Assembly (NCBI RefSeq): GCF_900115055.1
Contig: NZ_FOVD01000002.1
Span: 310,001 to 374,000 of the forward strand
Source: Chryseobacterium oleae
Lineage (GTDB): Bacteria; Bacteroidota; Bacteroidia; Flavobacteriales; Weeksellaceae
Direction of reading: 5' to 3'
Length of the DNA: 64,000 nucleotides
Of this stretch, positions 26,543 to 34,644 are shown in pieces. Below the pieces are notes generated by a model. That model worked only from the letters and a program-made list of their open reading frames with translations. It had not been told where the DNA came from and made no database searches. A program made the position numbers and the translations under genes. Within the stretch, counting starts at the first letter, position 1. Every line of letters begins with the position of its first letter.

Positions 26543-27451
26543 ATGAAAACACCGGAAAAAATATCTTCTATCAGCTTGTTGCATCGGTATTTGAAGCTTA
26601 AAAAACCTTCCCATCCACTGATCAGTGTTTTTGATTTTGCAGATGTTTGTGTAGATCCTGCTACTCTGTTGAGTGCTGTGACGACGGATTTTTATGTTGT
26701 GGCGCTTAAAAAAGACTGTGCAGGAAAATTTAAATACGGACAGCAGTATTATGATTTTGATAATGGAATTATGTATTTCACGGCACCGCAGCAGGTGATG
26801 CAGTTTGAAGATATATTGCTTTCCGAAGTGGAAGGCAGTGTTCTCGTGGTTCATCCTGATTTTTTGCAGGGCTATCCTTTAGCCGGTGAGATCAAAAATT
26901 ATGGATATTTTTCCTATTCCAGCAATGAAGCCCTTCACCTTTCCGAAAGAGAGGAGAAGTCTGTGATGGATATTATTGACAATATCCGAAAAGAAACGGA
27001 GAATAATATGGATTCCTTCACGCAGGATCTTTTGGTGTCGAATATAGATCTTCTGCTGAAATACTGCGACCGCTTTTACAGCCGTCAGTTCCTGACCCGT
27101 AAAAAATTGAATAATGATCTTCTGACCAGGCTTGAGAATCTGCTTGATCATTATTTTAAAAGTGATCAGTTGATTATTAACGGAATTCCCACGGTTCACT
27201 TCATGGCAACAGAACTTGGGGTAAGTCCCAATTATCTGAGTGATATGCTTCGGATTCAGACCGGTCAGAGTACACAGCAGCATATTCAGAACAGGCTGAT
27301 TGAAAAGGCGAAGGAATTGTTATCTACCACCTCATTATCGGTTTCTGAGATCGCTTATCAGCTTGGTTTTGAGCACCCTCAGTCTTTTCATCGTTTATTT
27401 AAAAACAGGATATCTGTCTCGCCTCTGGAATTCAGGGATTCCTTTAATTAA
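26543..27451 (+). CDS. AraC-family transcriptional regulator
   Basis: 302 residues with a C-terminal AraC DNA-binding domain (about 200-300): VHFMATELGVSPNYLSDMLR is the first helix-turn-helix and SLSVSEIAYQLGFEHPQSFHRLFK the second. The N-terminal sensor domain (about 20-190) is of the cupin-like AraC type. It probably regulates the preceding oxidoreductase gene in response to an unknown compound. Confidence 0.88.
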   Translation: MKTPEKISSISLLHRYLKLKKPSHPLISVFDFADVCVDPATLLSAVTTDFYVVALKKDCAGKFKYGQQYYDFDNGIMYFTAPQQVMQFEDILLSEVEGSVLVVHPDFLQGYPLAGEIKNYGYFSYSSNEALHLSEREEKSVMDIIDNIRKETENNMDSFTQDLLVSNIDLLLKYCDRFYSRQFLTRKKLNNDLLTRLENLLDHYFKSDQLIINGIPTVHFMATELGVSPNYLSDMLRIQTGQSTQQHIQNRLIEKAKELLSTTSLSVSEIAYQLGFEHPQSFHRLFKNRISVSPLEFRDSFN

Positions 27452-27454
27452 CCT

Positions 27455-27635
27455 GAGTTTGAGTTTGAGAGTTTGAGCGTCGGAGAGTTTTGAAGAGTGA
27501 TGAGTTATAAATTGTGAGTGATGAGTTATTTAAACGGTCTTCAAGTGGGAGGCTTTCACTTTCCTAAATCTCAACATTGAAATCTGATGTCTGATGTCTG
27601 AAATCTTACATCTACTCAAAAATTCACCATTGACC
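27455..27635. repeat. Dispersed repeat, inverted-pair copy 2
   Basis: Reverse-complement relation to 23898-24053 (see there). It holds tandem phrases of its own: GAGTTTGA repeats at 27455-27475, TGATGAGTTATAAATTGTGAG then TGATGAGTTA, and TCTGATG twice near 27588. The pair encloses lgt and the oxidoreductase/AraC genes, about 3.4 kb. Confidence 0.75.
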
Positions 27636-27690
27636 TTTTTACTCCCGGTTGAAATTCTGAAGTCTGATATCTAAAAAATGTTTAAAACAA

Positions 27691-27722
27691 AAAAAACCTC
27701 TCACATCAAGTAAGAGGTTTTG
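27691..27722 (-). terminator. Terminator of the small cold-shock gene
   Basis: Stem AAAACCTCT / AGAGGTTTT; in the minus direction a run of eight T follows. Confidence 0.85.
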
Positions 27723-27787
27723 AACGGACATCGAATGAAAAGTATTGCTACTGATCAGCCAATGTTCGCCTAAACGTTATATTCAAA

Positions 27788-27982
27788 CTATGCTAACTTT
27801 ACGTTAACTGCATTTAAACCTTTATCGCTTTTTTGTACTTCGAAAACTACTTTATCGTTTTCACGGATAGATCTAGTGTCTAATCCTGAAGAGTGTACAA
27901 AAATGTCTTTGCTCCCGTCTGCTGGAGAAATGAATCCGAAACCTTTTGCTTCGTTGAAAAATTTTACTGTGCCTTCTTGCAT
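27788..27982 (-). CDS. Cold-shock protein (CspA family)
   Basis: 64 residues, a complete single cold-shock domain: MQEGTVKFFNEAKGFGFI with RNP1 KGFGFI and RNP2 DIFVHSS. The start at 27982 matches the family; an upstream in-frame start at 28027 would add 15 unlikely residues. It binds RNA to melt secondary structure in the cold. It lies 89 bases downstream of a DEAD-box helicase gene on the same strand and has no clear promoter of its own, so the two are probably cotranscribed. Confidence 0.95.
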   Translation of the reverse strand: MQEGTVKFFNEAKGFGFISPADGSKDIFVHSSGLDTRSIRENDKVVFEVQKSDKGLNAVNVKLA

Positions 27983-28020
27983 TGTAATTGTATTAAAAAT
28001 TGTTGTATTAATTATTTTGT

Positions 28021-28051
28021 GGACCATTTCTGAAACGTCTCAGAAATGTCC
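28021..28051 (-). other. Intercistronic hairpin between helicase and cold-shock genes
   Basis: Stem of about 12 pairs (GGAC-ATTTCTGA with TCAGAAAT-GTCC) with one bulged base and a six-base loop. No T-run follows in the minus direction, so it looks like an mRNA stability or processing hairpin, not a terminator. Confidence 0.55.
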
Positions 28052-28071
28052 GGGTATTATATTATTGTGAT

Positions 28072-29193
28072 TTAGTGTATATATTGGAGTTTTCCTACAG
28101 GCATGATAAATCCTATCAGCTTTTGGATATTCGTTAAGTCAGAACGTTCTCCTTCATCACAGAAAGAAACCGCTGTTCCTTTTCCTGTTCTTCCTGCCCT
28201 TTTGATCCTGTGAATATAAGTTTCAGGAACATCGGGAAGTTCATAATTGACTACATAAGGAAGTTCCTCAATATCAATCCCTCTGGCTGCAATATCGGTA
28301 GCTACCAGGACGCGGATCTTACTGTTTTTGAAATCTTCCACGGCCTGCTGTCTTGCAGTCTGGGATTTATTTCCATGAATAGCGGCTGCAAAAATTCCTG
28401 TACGTTCCAATTGTTTAACCAGTTTGTCTGCGCCTTGCTTAGTGCGGGTAAAAACCAGTGAACGTAAAATGGATACATCCTGCAGGATATTGATCAGCAG
28501 ATCTGTTTTCTTGGTCTTTTCAACAAAAAAAACGGACTGATTAATCGTCTGAACCGGTGATGAAACCGAATCTACCGTAATTTCTGCCGGGTTATTCAAC
28601 ATACTGTCCCCAAATTTGCGGACATCCGACGGCATGGTGGCGGAAAAAAATAAAGTCTGTCTTTTTTGAGAGATGAGCTTAAGAATCTTTTTCACATCGT
28701 CTGCAAATCCCATATCAAGCATCCTGTCTGCTTCATCCAGAACCAGTATTTCGATTTTAGAAAGATCGATATGTCTCTGGCTTACCAGATTGAGTAGTCT
28801 TTCGGGAGTTGCAATAAGGATATCCACTCTTTTTCTCAGAGCGGCCAATTGGCTTCCTGATAAAACACCTCCAAAGATGGAAAGCTGGGATAAGGGTAAA
28901 TATTTGCTGTATACTTTAAAACTTTCTTCCAGTTGCAGGACCAGTTCCCGGGTTGGCGTTAAAATTAAAGTACGTATTTCTTTATGATCGGGGGTATTTC
29001 TTTTTAACAGCTGCAGAATAGGCATGGCAAATGCCGCAGTTTTTCCTGAACCGGTTTGAGCATATCCTATAACATCCCTTCCCGCTAAAATGTGTGGAAC
29101 AGCCATGTACTGTATCTCTGTGGGCTTGGAATATCCGGCTTCTGTAACGGCGCGGACTATAGGATTTATTAAATTTAAATTTTTAAAACTCAT
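28072..29193 (-). CDS. DEAD-box ATP-dependent RNA helicase (RhlE/CsdA-like)
   Basis: 373 residues, helicase core only. Visible motifs are the Q motif (PTEIQ), I AQTGSGKT, Ia PTRELVLQ, II DEAD, III SAT, IV VFTRTK, V ARGIDIEEL and VI HRIKRAGR. It lacks the basic C-terminal tail of many RhlE proteins. It unwinds RNA, most likely in ribosome assembly or mRNA turnover in the cold: it is followed by a cspA gene, and its long untranslated leader carries the same blocks as that of the cold-shock gene at 19310-19738. Confidence 0.93.
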   Translation of the reverse strand: MSFKNLNLINPIVRAVTEAGYSKPTEIQYMAVPHILAGRDVIGYAQTGSGKTAAFAMPILQLLKRNTPDHKEIRTLILTPTRELVLQLEESFKVYSKYLPLSQLSIFGGVLSGSQLAALRKRVDILIATPERLLNLVSQRHIDLSKIEILVLDEADRMLDMGFADDVKKILKLISQKRQTLFFSATMPSDVRKFGDSMLNNPAEITVDSVSSPVQTINQSVFFVEKTKKTDLLINILQDVSILRSLVFTRTKQGADKLVKQLERTGIFAAAIHGNKSQTARQQAVEDFKNSKIRVLVATDIAARGIDIEELPYVVNYELPDVPETYIHRIKRAGRTGKGTAVSFCDEGERSDLTNIQKLIGFIMPVGKLQYIH

Positions 29194-29504
29194 TGTAATC
29201 TACCGGACATCCGGTTCTGAGTGGCCAAATCGGTTAAGATCTGAATTGTTGTCTTGTTTAAAAATAATGGCTATCCAACGGATAAGCATTATCTTTATTT
29301 ATTATTTTACTTTGCATTAACTTTGACAATAAATTCATTTTTGGGAATATATTTGCAGAGCTTTGCAATATCGTATCGTTCTCATTCTTAAAGCAGGATT
29401 TGATGAATCCGTACTGTTCTGAATTTTATAACTACTTTTTTTTAACCTGAAAACCAAGGAAGCAGTATTAAAAATTATTTCAAAAAATAAGTTTTAATTG
29501 GGCA

Positions 29505-29652
29505 GCTGAAAAAGCAAAACTGAAAGAGAAAAATGAAGATTTTAAACTATTACAGAATAGCAAAAGGCAGAGGCCTGTTTTTATAAATGCTTTGCAAAAC
29601 TACAATAAAGAAACTGAATAATAATTAGTTTAAATAATTGATTATCAAAAAT
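29505..29652 (-). promoter_or_regulatory. Shared cold-shock leader element, copy B
   Basis: Control region of the helicase gene, on the minus strand. ATTGATTATCAAAAAT lies at 29637-29652, AACTGAATAA at 29612-29621, the -7 box TAGTTTTG at 29595-29602 (plus text CAAAACTA) and the transcribed block ending in GGCCT at 29547-29576. Distance from first block to -7 box is 57 bases, against 55 in copy A. The resulting leader is about 390-400 bases long. Confidence 0.65.
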
Positions 29653-29717
29653 TTATTCGTAGCTTCCGCACGTTAACTGAATTGTTTGCACCCGCGGATG
29701 ATTTTAAATCCGTAGCT

Positions 29718-30665
29718 ATGCAGACTTCCGTTCCTACACCCAGCCCCCGGCCTCAAGTTCTGGAATCCCTCTCAGACCAGCATGTGAGAATTGCCTACTT
29801 TATTATGGTTCATCATAAGCCGGAAGTTTTCAAAACCATGTTTCAGAAGATTTATACGAGAGATCAGTTTTACCTGATTCATATCGACCGGAAGGCTAAG
29901 GAAGAAATCACCGATGAGATTCAGATGTACCTTGTTCAATTTCCTAACGTCTATATTCTGGAGAGTATCAACATCGTTTCCGGCGGATTCAGTATGATTC
30001 AGGCTGAGCTTGATGCCATGGAGTTTTTGCTTAATGTAAGCCAGGAATGGGACTATTTCGTTAACCTGAGCGGTGAAGACTATCCTTTAAAATCACAGAA
30101 TATCATCAGGAGATTCCTTACTGCGAACAAAGGAAGAAATTATCTTTTCTATTATGATCAGAAGTTTTACCGTCCTGATACGCTGCAGAGGATTCAGAAT
30201 CATTTTACAGAACTGTCTTATAAAATCTCATCTCTTATGTACAAAAGAGAATTTATGAAGGGAGTGACGCCTTACATAGGAGGGAAGTGGGTGATTTTCA
30301 CCAGAGATACCTGCGCTTTTCTCGCCAATAATAAAAGAGTGATGAACTTTGAGGATTATTATCTTCATACATTTCTCCCGGCAGAATCATTTTTCCAGAC
30401 CGTTCTGATGAATACTACGTTCAACGATCTCATTGTGAATGATGACAAAAGAGCTGTCATTGAAAAATCGATATTTGGAAGGAAACAGACCGCAAATGAA
30501 CTCATTGTCTATTTGAAAGCCACGAATCATCTTTTTATCAGAAAAATCAATGATAAAACGGAAGAAGAAGTGCTGAAATACATTGCAGAAAGCTATGATT
30601 TTCCTTTACCAAATGTGAATGAAGTGGAAAGAGAGCTGAAAATAGACCGAAGACAGGATAATTAA
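29718..30665 (+). CDS. Core-2/I-branching-type beta-glycosyltransferase
   Basis: 315 residues if begun at ATG 29718; an in-frame TTG at 29682 would add 12. It belongs to the family of core-2/I-branching enzymes and xylosyltransferases: IAYFIMVHHKPEVF at the start, FYLIHIDRKAK, WDYFVNLSGEDYPLK (the SGxDyPL signature) and GKWVIFTRDTC. It probably adds N-acetylglucosamine or xylose to a surface glycan or glycolipid. No neighbouring glycan genes, so acceptor is unknown. Confidence 0.85.
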   Translation: MQTSVPTPSPRPQVLESLSDQHVRIAYFIMVHHKPEVFKTMFQKIYTRDQFYLIHIDRKAKEEITDEIQMYLVQFPNVYILESINIVSGGFSMIQAELDAMEFLLNVSQEWDYFVNLSGEDYPLKSQNIIRRFLTANKGRNYLFYYDQKFYRPDTLQRIQNHFTELSYKISSLMYKREFMKGVTPYIGGKWVIFTRDTCAFLANNKRVMNFEDYYLHTFLPAESFFQTVLMNTTFNDLIVNDDKRAVIEKSIFGRKQTANELIVYLKATNHLFIRKINDKTEEEVLKYIAESYDFPLPNVNEVERELKIDRRQDN

Positions 30666-31119
30666 TACGGTATCTACTTAAAATATTCCCCGATTTCCTT
30701 GCCGATGGCTTTAAACAAAACCTCCTGCTATTAACAAGAGGCTAATGAACATATAAACTGTTCCAACTTAAATGTTCTTTACTCGTACATCAAGACCTTG
30801 AATATCATTAATTGAAATAATTTCATTAAAATCCCCATGACGGGGATAGTAGAAATATAAAGTATTGTGTTTTTTTATAAGTCCTATTTCTGTATTAAAT
30901 GTAGGGGATTCAAAATGAATACTATCACAAAAAATCATTTATTTTCAGTGAGTTATGGCTTTGAAGTGTCGTAGAACAGAATGCAGATGATTCTTTTTAA
31001 ACCGACATTTCTAGAGAATGATGAAAAAAAAAGGGTATTATTTGAATCAATGCACCATCCATGATACTATTCAAAGTAGAGGATCTATGGGGATTCGGTG
31101 AAAAAGTAGTAGAGTAGGT
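30666..31119. other. Gene-free gap
   Basis: No ORF with coding character. Two weak hairpins: CCTC/GAGG at about 30720-30740, and CCCC/GGGG at 30833-30845 (CCCCATGACGGGG). I see no promoter that fits the convergent neighbours. Confidence 0.4.
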
Positions 31120-31953
31120 CTAGATTCCGCCCATCACATACATATTCTCCATGGTAGGAACTGCGCTGCCACCCTCTTTTTCAAGGGTAATAGCGAATGC
31201 CTGGGCCTTCGGAATATTCGCGAGAGCTATTTTGCTGTCTTTCTCTTCGGTATACATTCCTGCGCTTACAGGTTTGCCATCCGCGATCGCCCACAGCTGA
31301 TACTGCATCCCTTCGGGAGCTTTAGGCAGACTTTCGGCGTTGAGATAGACTTGTTTCGTCTTTTTGTCCCAGAAAACCATGGCTTTGGAGTCCGTATGCT
31401 TTTCTACACCTTTCAGCATAACCATCTGCATATCAGGATTGGAAACCATATCCATTTTCTGATTCATTTTTTGCATAGCGAGATCCTGAGTTTTTTTCTC
31501 GGTCTGCATTTTAGCTATTTCTGCTCTGGTTTCAGACTGGCTGTTCATCCAGAAAAGATTTCCTGCCGCACTGATCAGGAATAGTACCGAGGCGGCCACT
31601 GCATATGTTTTCCAGCTGCTTTTACCCTGAGGCTTAATATCCTGTTGAGGAATAACATTCTCCTGAGGTCTCACAGTTGGAATATCTCTAATAACCGCAG
31701 TCTGTACTTCTTCCGTAGTCGTAGTCTGTTCCTGCTGGATCTTATTCCATATCTTAGATTTTAAATCGGCTGGCGGTGCCACGGCCTGGCTTGTCGCCAA
31801 ATCTTCCAAAGTTTGTTGCGCTTCTTCAAAAGCCGCTTTTACTTCAGCATTGTTTTTCATCACACACTCCAAAATCCCTGCCTCCTCAGGAGAAGCAAGA
31901 CCTAGAATATAAGATTCTATAATTCCGGATGATATGTATTCTTTAGTGTTCAA
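31120..31953 (-). CDS. Anti-sigma factor, RskA type
   Basis: 277 residues. The N-terminal cytoplasmic part (about 1-110) holds the anti-sigma domain and a Gln/Pro/Thr-rich linker, followed by one membrane helix (about 116-137) and a C-terminal RskA domain outside (about 150-277; VFWDKKTKQVYLNAESLPKAPEG). It should hold the partner sigma factor inactive until an envelope signal. The start appears to be TTG one base after the sigma stop codon, suggesting translational coupling; the next ATG is about 27 codons in. Confidence 0.85.
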   Translation of the reverse strand: MNTKEYISSGIIESYILGLASPEEAGILECVMKNNAEVKAAFEEAQQTLEDLATSQAVAPPADLKSKIWNKIQQEQTTTTEEVQTAVIRDIPTVRPQENVIPQQDIKPQGKSSWKTYAVAASVLFLISAAGNLFWMNSQSETRAEIAKMQTEKKTQDLAMQKMNQKMDMVSNPDMQMVMLKGVEKHTDSKAMVFWDKKTKQVYLNAESLPKAPEGMQYQLWAIADGKPVSAGMYTEEKDSKIALANIPKAQAFAITLEKEGGSAVPTMENMYVMGGI

Positions 31954-31954
31954 T

Positions 31955-32575
31955 TTATTGATAATCTTTTAACAAATCCTTTAATTTCATCAGCGCGTTC
32001 CGCATTTTGGTTTTCACCGTTCCAAGGGGTATCTTCAGCTTTTCAGATATTTCGTTCTGAGTATAACCCTGGTAGTACGCCAGGTCGATAAGTTCTTGTT
32101 TATCAACCTCCAGACCTTTCAGTACATTATTAAATCCAATAAAATCGGATGAATTGTTAGACGTTGAAAGTTCTGCAGAATTATATACGAAATCTGGAAG
32201 CGGTTGGTTTTTTAGTTCGTTTTGGAAACCTTTTGATTTTAAATAATCTATCGCCGTATTTCGGGCAATATTGATCATCCAGGTGTAGAATTTGCCTTTT
32301 GATGAATCATACTGATGGATGGCATTCCAGATCTTGACGAAAACATCCTGAATAATTTCTTCAGTGTATTCTTTAGACTGGACGATTCGGAGAACCACCC
32401 CATACAGTGCTCCTGCATAGTGGTCGTACAAATAGTGAAAGCCGGACTCGTTTTTTTCTTTTAATAAAACGATAAGCTCTTCTTCCGAATAGGTTGTTTT
32501 AATAGCGTATGATTTTCCTTCCAAATGTAATAAAATAAAAGATATAATAAACAACATCCGAAAAAACTTTTGCAT
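31955..32575 (-). CDS. ECF-family RNA polymerase sigma factor (start uncertain)
   Basis: Region 2 is seen in EEIIQDVFVKIWNAIHQYD and WMINIARNTAIDYLKSKG; region 4 in QGYTQNEISEKLKIPLGTVKTKMRNALMKLK. The first 24 residues from the ATG at 32575 look like a signal peptide, which makes no sense for a cytoplasmic sigma factor. A minus-strand promoter TTG-N22-TACATTTG lies inside that stretch (32522-32554), so the transcript probably starts after it. The true start may then be non-ATG, near the ATT at 32501-32503. Directs a stress regulon with the anti-sigma factor. Confidence 0.88.
   Translation of the reverse strand: MQKFFRMLFIISFILLHLEGKSYAIKTTYSEEELIVLLKEKNESGFHYLYDHYAGALYGVVLRIVQSKEYTEEIIQDVFVKIWNAIHQYDSSKGKFYTWMINIARNTAIDYLKSKGFQNELKNQPLPDFVYNSAELSTSNNSSDFIGFNNVLKGLEVDKQELIDLAYYQGYTQNEISEKLKIPLGTVKTKMRNALMKLKDLLKDYQ
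32522..32554 (-). promoter_or_regulatory. Probable promoter of the sigma/anti-sigma operon
   Basis: TTG (32552-32554) separated by 22 bases from TACATTTG (32522-32529), both on the minus strand and both within the 5' end of the long form of the sigma reading frame. Confidence 0.4.
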
Positions 32576-32613
32576 CGTAAATGATTTTAAGTAATCGTTT
32601 AAAATTATCGAAT

Positions 32614-33135
32614 ATGAAAAGTATAATCGTAAAAACAGCCCTCGTCTTCTTTTTGGCAGTCACCGCAGAAAGAAGTTTTGCCCAGTCTGGTAATTTTAAA
32701 GCAAAGAATCCTTACTACTCCCGTACGGTAACCACTCCTTTGAAAGTGAGCAATGCAGAATGGAAGAAGATCCTGAAGCCGGAACTGTATCAGGTGGCCA
32801 GAGAAGGAGCTACCGAAACGGCCTTCACCGGAAAATATTATGAATTCGATGAGAAAGGAACCTATTTCTGTGCAGTATGTGGAAATCCTCTGTTTTTTTC
32901 CACTTCAAAATTTGCAACAACCTGCGGCTGGCCGTCTTTTTATGAGCCACTTCGTAAAAACAGTGTGGTCTACAGAAAAGATACTTCCCATAATATGACA
33001 AGAACTGAGGTACTGTGCGGAAGATGTGATTCCCACCTCGGACATATTTTCGATGATGGCCCGAATCCTACCGGTAAAAGATTTTGTATGAATTCTGTCT
33101 GCCTTGATTTCGTCCCGGATGCTAAAAAGAAATAA
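32614..33135 (+). CDS. msrB: Periplasmic methionine-R-sulfoxide reductase MsrB
   Basis: 173 residues from ATG 32614, which gives a Sec signal peptide (ends SFAQ). Zn-binding CxxC pairs are CAVC and CGRC, the core WPSFYEP and SHLGHIFDDGP are typical, and the catalytic Cys is in RFCMNS. It repairs oxidised methionine (R form) in periplasmic or exported proteins. It is divergent from the ECF sigma gene and leads into the fasciclin and ferritin-like genes, so it likely belongs to that stress regulon. Confidence 0.93.
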   Translation: MKSIIVKTALVFFLAVTAERSFAQSGNFKAKNPYYSRTVTTPLKVSNAEWKKILKPELYQVAREGATETAFTGKYYEFDEKGTYFCAVCGNPLFFSTSKFATTCGWPSFYEPLRKNSVVYRKDTSHNMTRTEVLCGRCDSHLGHIFDDGPNPTGKRFCMNSVCLDFVPDAKKK

Positions 33136-33250
33136 AGGATTTTGAAATTTTTAATAAAAAATCAAATTTTTTAAATCCAAAACAAAAACCACCTCGTAAA
33201 TGATTCTAAGAACACAACTTAAATAGATATTAACTTAAAAAATCAACAAA

Positions 33251-33820
33251 ATGAACACAAGCTCAAAAATCGCAGTTTTAGGAATGGTCGCTTTATCATT
33301 CGCTTTCAGTGGGAAGGTAACTGCACAAACGATGAAAGAAAAAACAGTTATGGTAGGCGGTGCGCCGATGTATCCATCTAAAAATATCATTGAAAATGCT
33401 GTAAACTCTAAAGATCACAAGACTTTGGTAGCAGCAGTAAAAGCGGCAGGTCTGGTAGAGACATTGCAGGGAGCAGGACCTTTCACGGTATTAGCTCCTA
33501 CAGATGCAGCCTTCGCTAAACTTCCGAAAGGAACGGTGGAAACTCTGGTAAAACCTGAAAACAAAGAAATGCTTACCAAAATCTTAACGTATCATGTGCT
33601 TGCAGGGAAATACAGTGCTAAAGATATCTGGGCAGCTGTGAAAGCCGGAAACGGTAAAAGTATGATGAAAACGGTAGAAGGTGAAGGATTGACTTTCTGG
33701 ACAAAAGGAAAAGACCTTTATGTACAGGATGCAAAAGGAAATAGTGCAAAAGTGACGATCGCTGATGTAAATCAGTCAAACGGTGTGATCCACGTGATCG
33801 ATACGGTGTTGATGCCGTAA
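33251..33820 (+). CDS. Secreted fasciclin (FAS1) domain protein
   Basis: 189 residues with a Sec signal peptide (ends VTAQ). One FAS1 domain (about 47-188): [33 protein letters not shown] H1 region (residues 60-88), [11 protein letters not shown] and the H2 region [16 protein letters not shown]1 proteins mediate adhesion; flavobacterial copies often accompany ECF sigma operons. It has a terminator of its own. Confidence 0.92.
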   Translation: MNTSSKIAVLGMVALSFAFSGKVTAQTMKEKTVMVGGAPMYPSKNIIENAVNSKDHKTLVAAVKAAGLVETLQGAGPFTVLAPTDAAFAKLPKGTVETLVKPENKEMLTKILTYHVLAGKYSAKDIWAAVKAGNGKSMMKTVEGEGLTFWTKGKDLYVQDAKGNSAKVTIADVNQSNGVIHVIDTVLMP

Positions 33821-33833
33821 TGTTTTAGTTTTC

Positions 33834-33862
33834 AAACAGCATAATTTATTATGCTGTTTTTT
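33834..33862 (+). terminator. Terminator after the fasciclin gene
   Basis: Stem AACAGCATAAT / ATTATGCTGTT and a run of T. Confidence 0.85.
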
Positions 33863-33905
33863 TCTCCTCTTTTGAGAATTTAATAACACTCAAACCTATA
33901 ATATT

Positions 33906-34619
33906 ATGAAAAAAACTATTAATGTTTCTAACCAGGGAGCTACTCTGGATACAGGCAGAAGAAACTTTTTGAAACTGGGCGGTATAGGACTGGCTATGGC
34001 AGGACTTACACTGATCGGTTGTGATGATGACAATGATTTCGGAATGATGGACGACAGCAAGGTTTTTGACCTTGGAAGTGGTGATGTCGGCGTTCTGAAT
34101 TACGCCTACGCGCTGGAACAGCTGGAAGCTGATTTTTATACCAAAGTAGTGAACAATTTTTACTCCGGAATTTCAAGCGTTGAAAAAGACCTTTTTACAG
34201 ATCTTTATCACCATGAAGTTATTCACCGCGATTTCTTTAAAGCGGCTATCAGTGGGGTAACTGCGAATGTTTTACCTACGCTTCAGTTCCAGTATGCGAA
34301 TGTGAATTTTAACGACAGGAATTCTGTTCTGGCCACAGCAAAAGCTTTGGAAGATACAGGAGTGGCAGCATACAACGGGGCTGGAAAATATATTACCAAC
34401 CCGGCGTATCTGGTGATTGCCGGAAAGATCGTTTCTGTAGAGGCAAGACATGCTTCCGCGATCAGGAATATTATTAATCCCGGATCTGCGGATTTCTCAG
34501 GTGATGATGTGATTGATGCCAATGGACTTGACCTTTCCAAAGAACCTAAAGATATCGTCATGGCGGCAGGAGGATTTATAAAAACTCCTTTCACATGGAA
34601 AGAAAGAGGAATCAGCTAA
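33906..34619 (+). CDS. Ferritin-like domain protein with Tat-type signal
   Basis: 237 residues. The N-terminus has RRNFLKLGG, a twin-arginine motif, followed by a hydrophobic segment and a Cys (LIGCDDD) that fits a Tat-exported lipoprotein. The rest is a ferritin-like four-helix domain (PF13668 type) with YALEQLEADFYTKV, HHEVIHRDFF and EARHASAI, which supply Glu/His metal ligands. Related proteins are called desiccation-related. Metal or peroxide handling is inferred. The paralogue follows after 25 bases. Confidence 0.88.
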   Translation: MKKTINVSNQGATLDTGRRNFLKLGGIGLAMAGLTLIGCDDDNDFGMMDDSKVFDLGSGDVGVLNYAYALEQLEADFYTKVVNNFYSGISSVEKDLFTDLYHHEVIHRDFFKAAISGVTANVLPTLQFQYANVNFNDRNSVLATAKALEDTGVAAYNGAGKYITNPAYLVIAGKIVSVEARHASAIRNIINPGSADFSGDDVIDANGLDLSKEPKDIVMAAGGFIKTPFTWKERGIS

Positions 34620-34644
34620 TTATTCATTTTCAAAATCTACTATT

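Noticed and set aside
28072..28230. Apparently degenerate helicase motif VI (HRIKRAGR)
   Set aside because: Aligned to HRIxRxGR it keeps the functional His, Arg and Gly/Arg positions, so the helicase looks intact.
30666..30730. Minus-strand remnant reading LFKAIGKEIGEYFK before a stop
   Set aside because: Only about 17 codons between stops, no start codon of value; could be a decayed gene end but cannot be supported.
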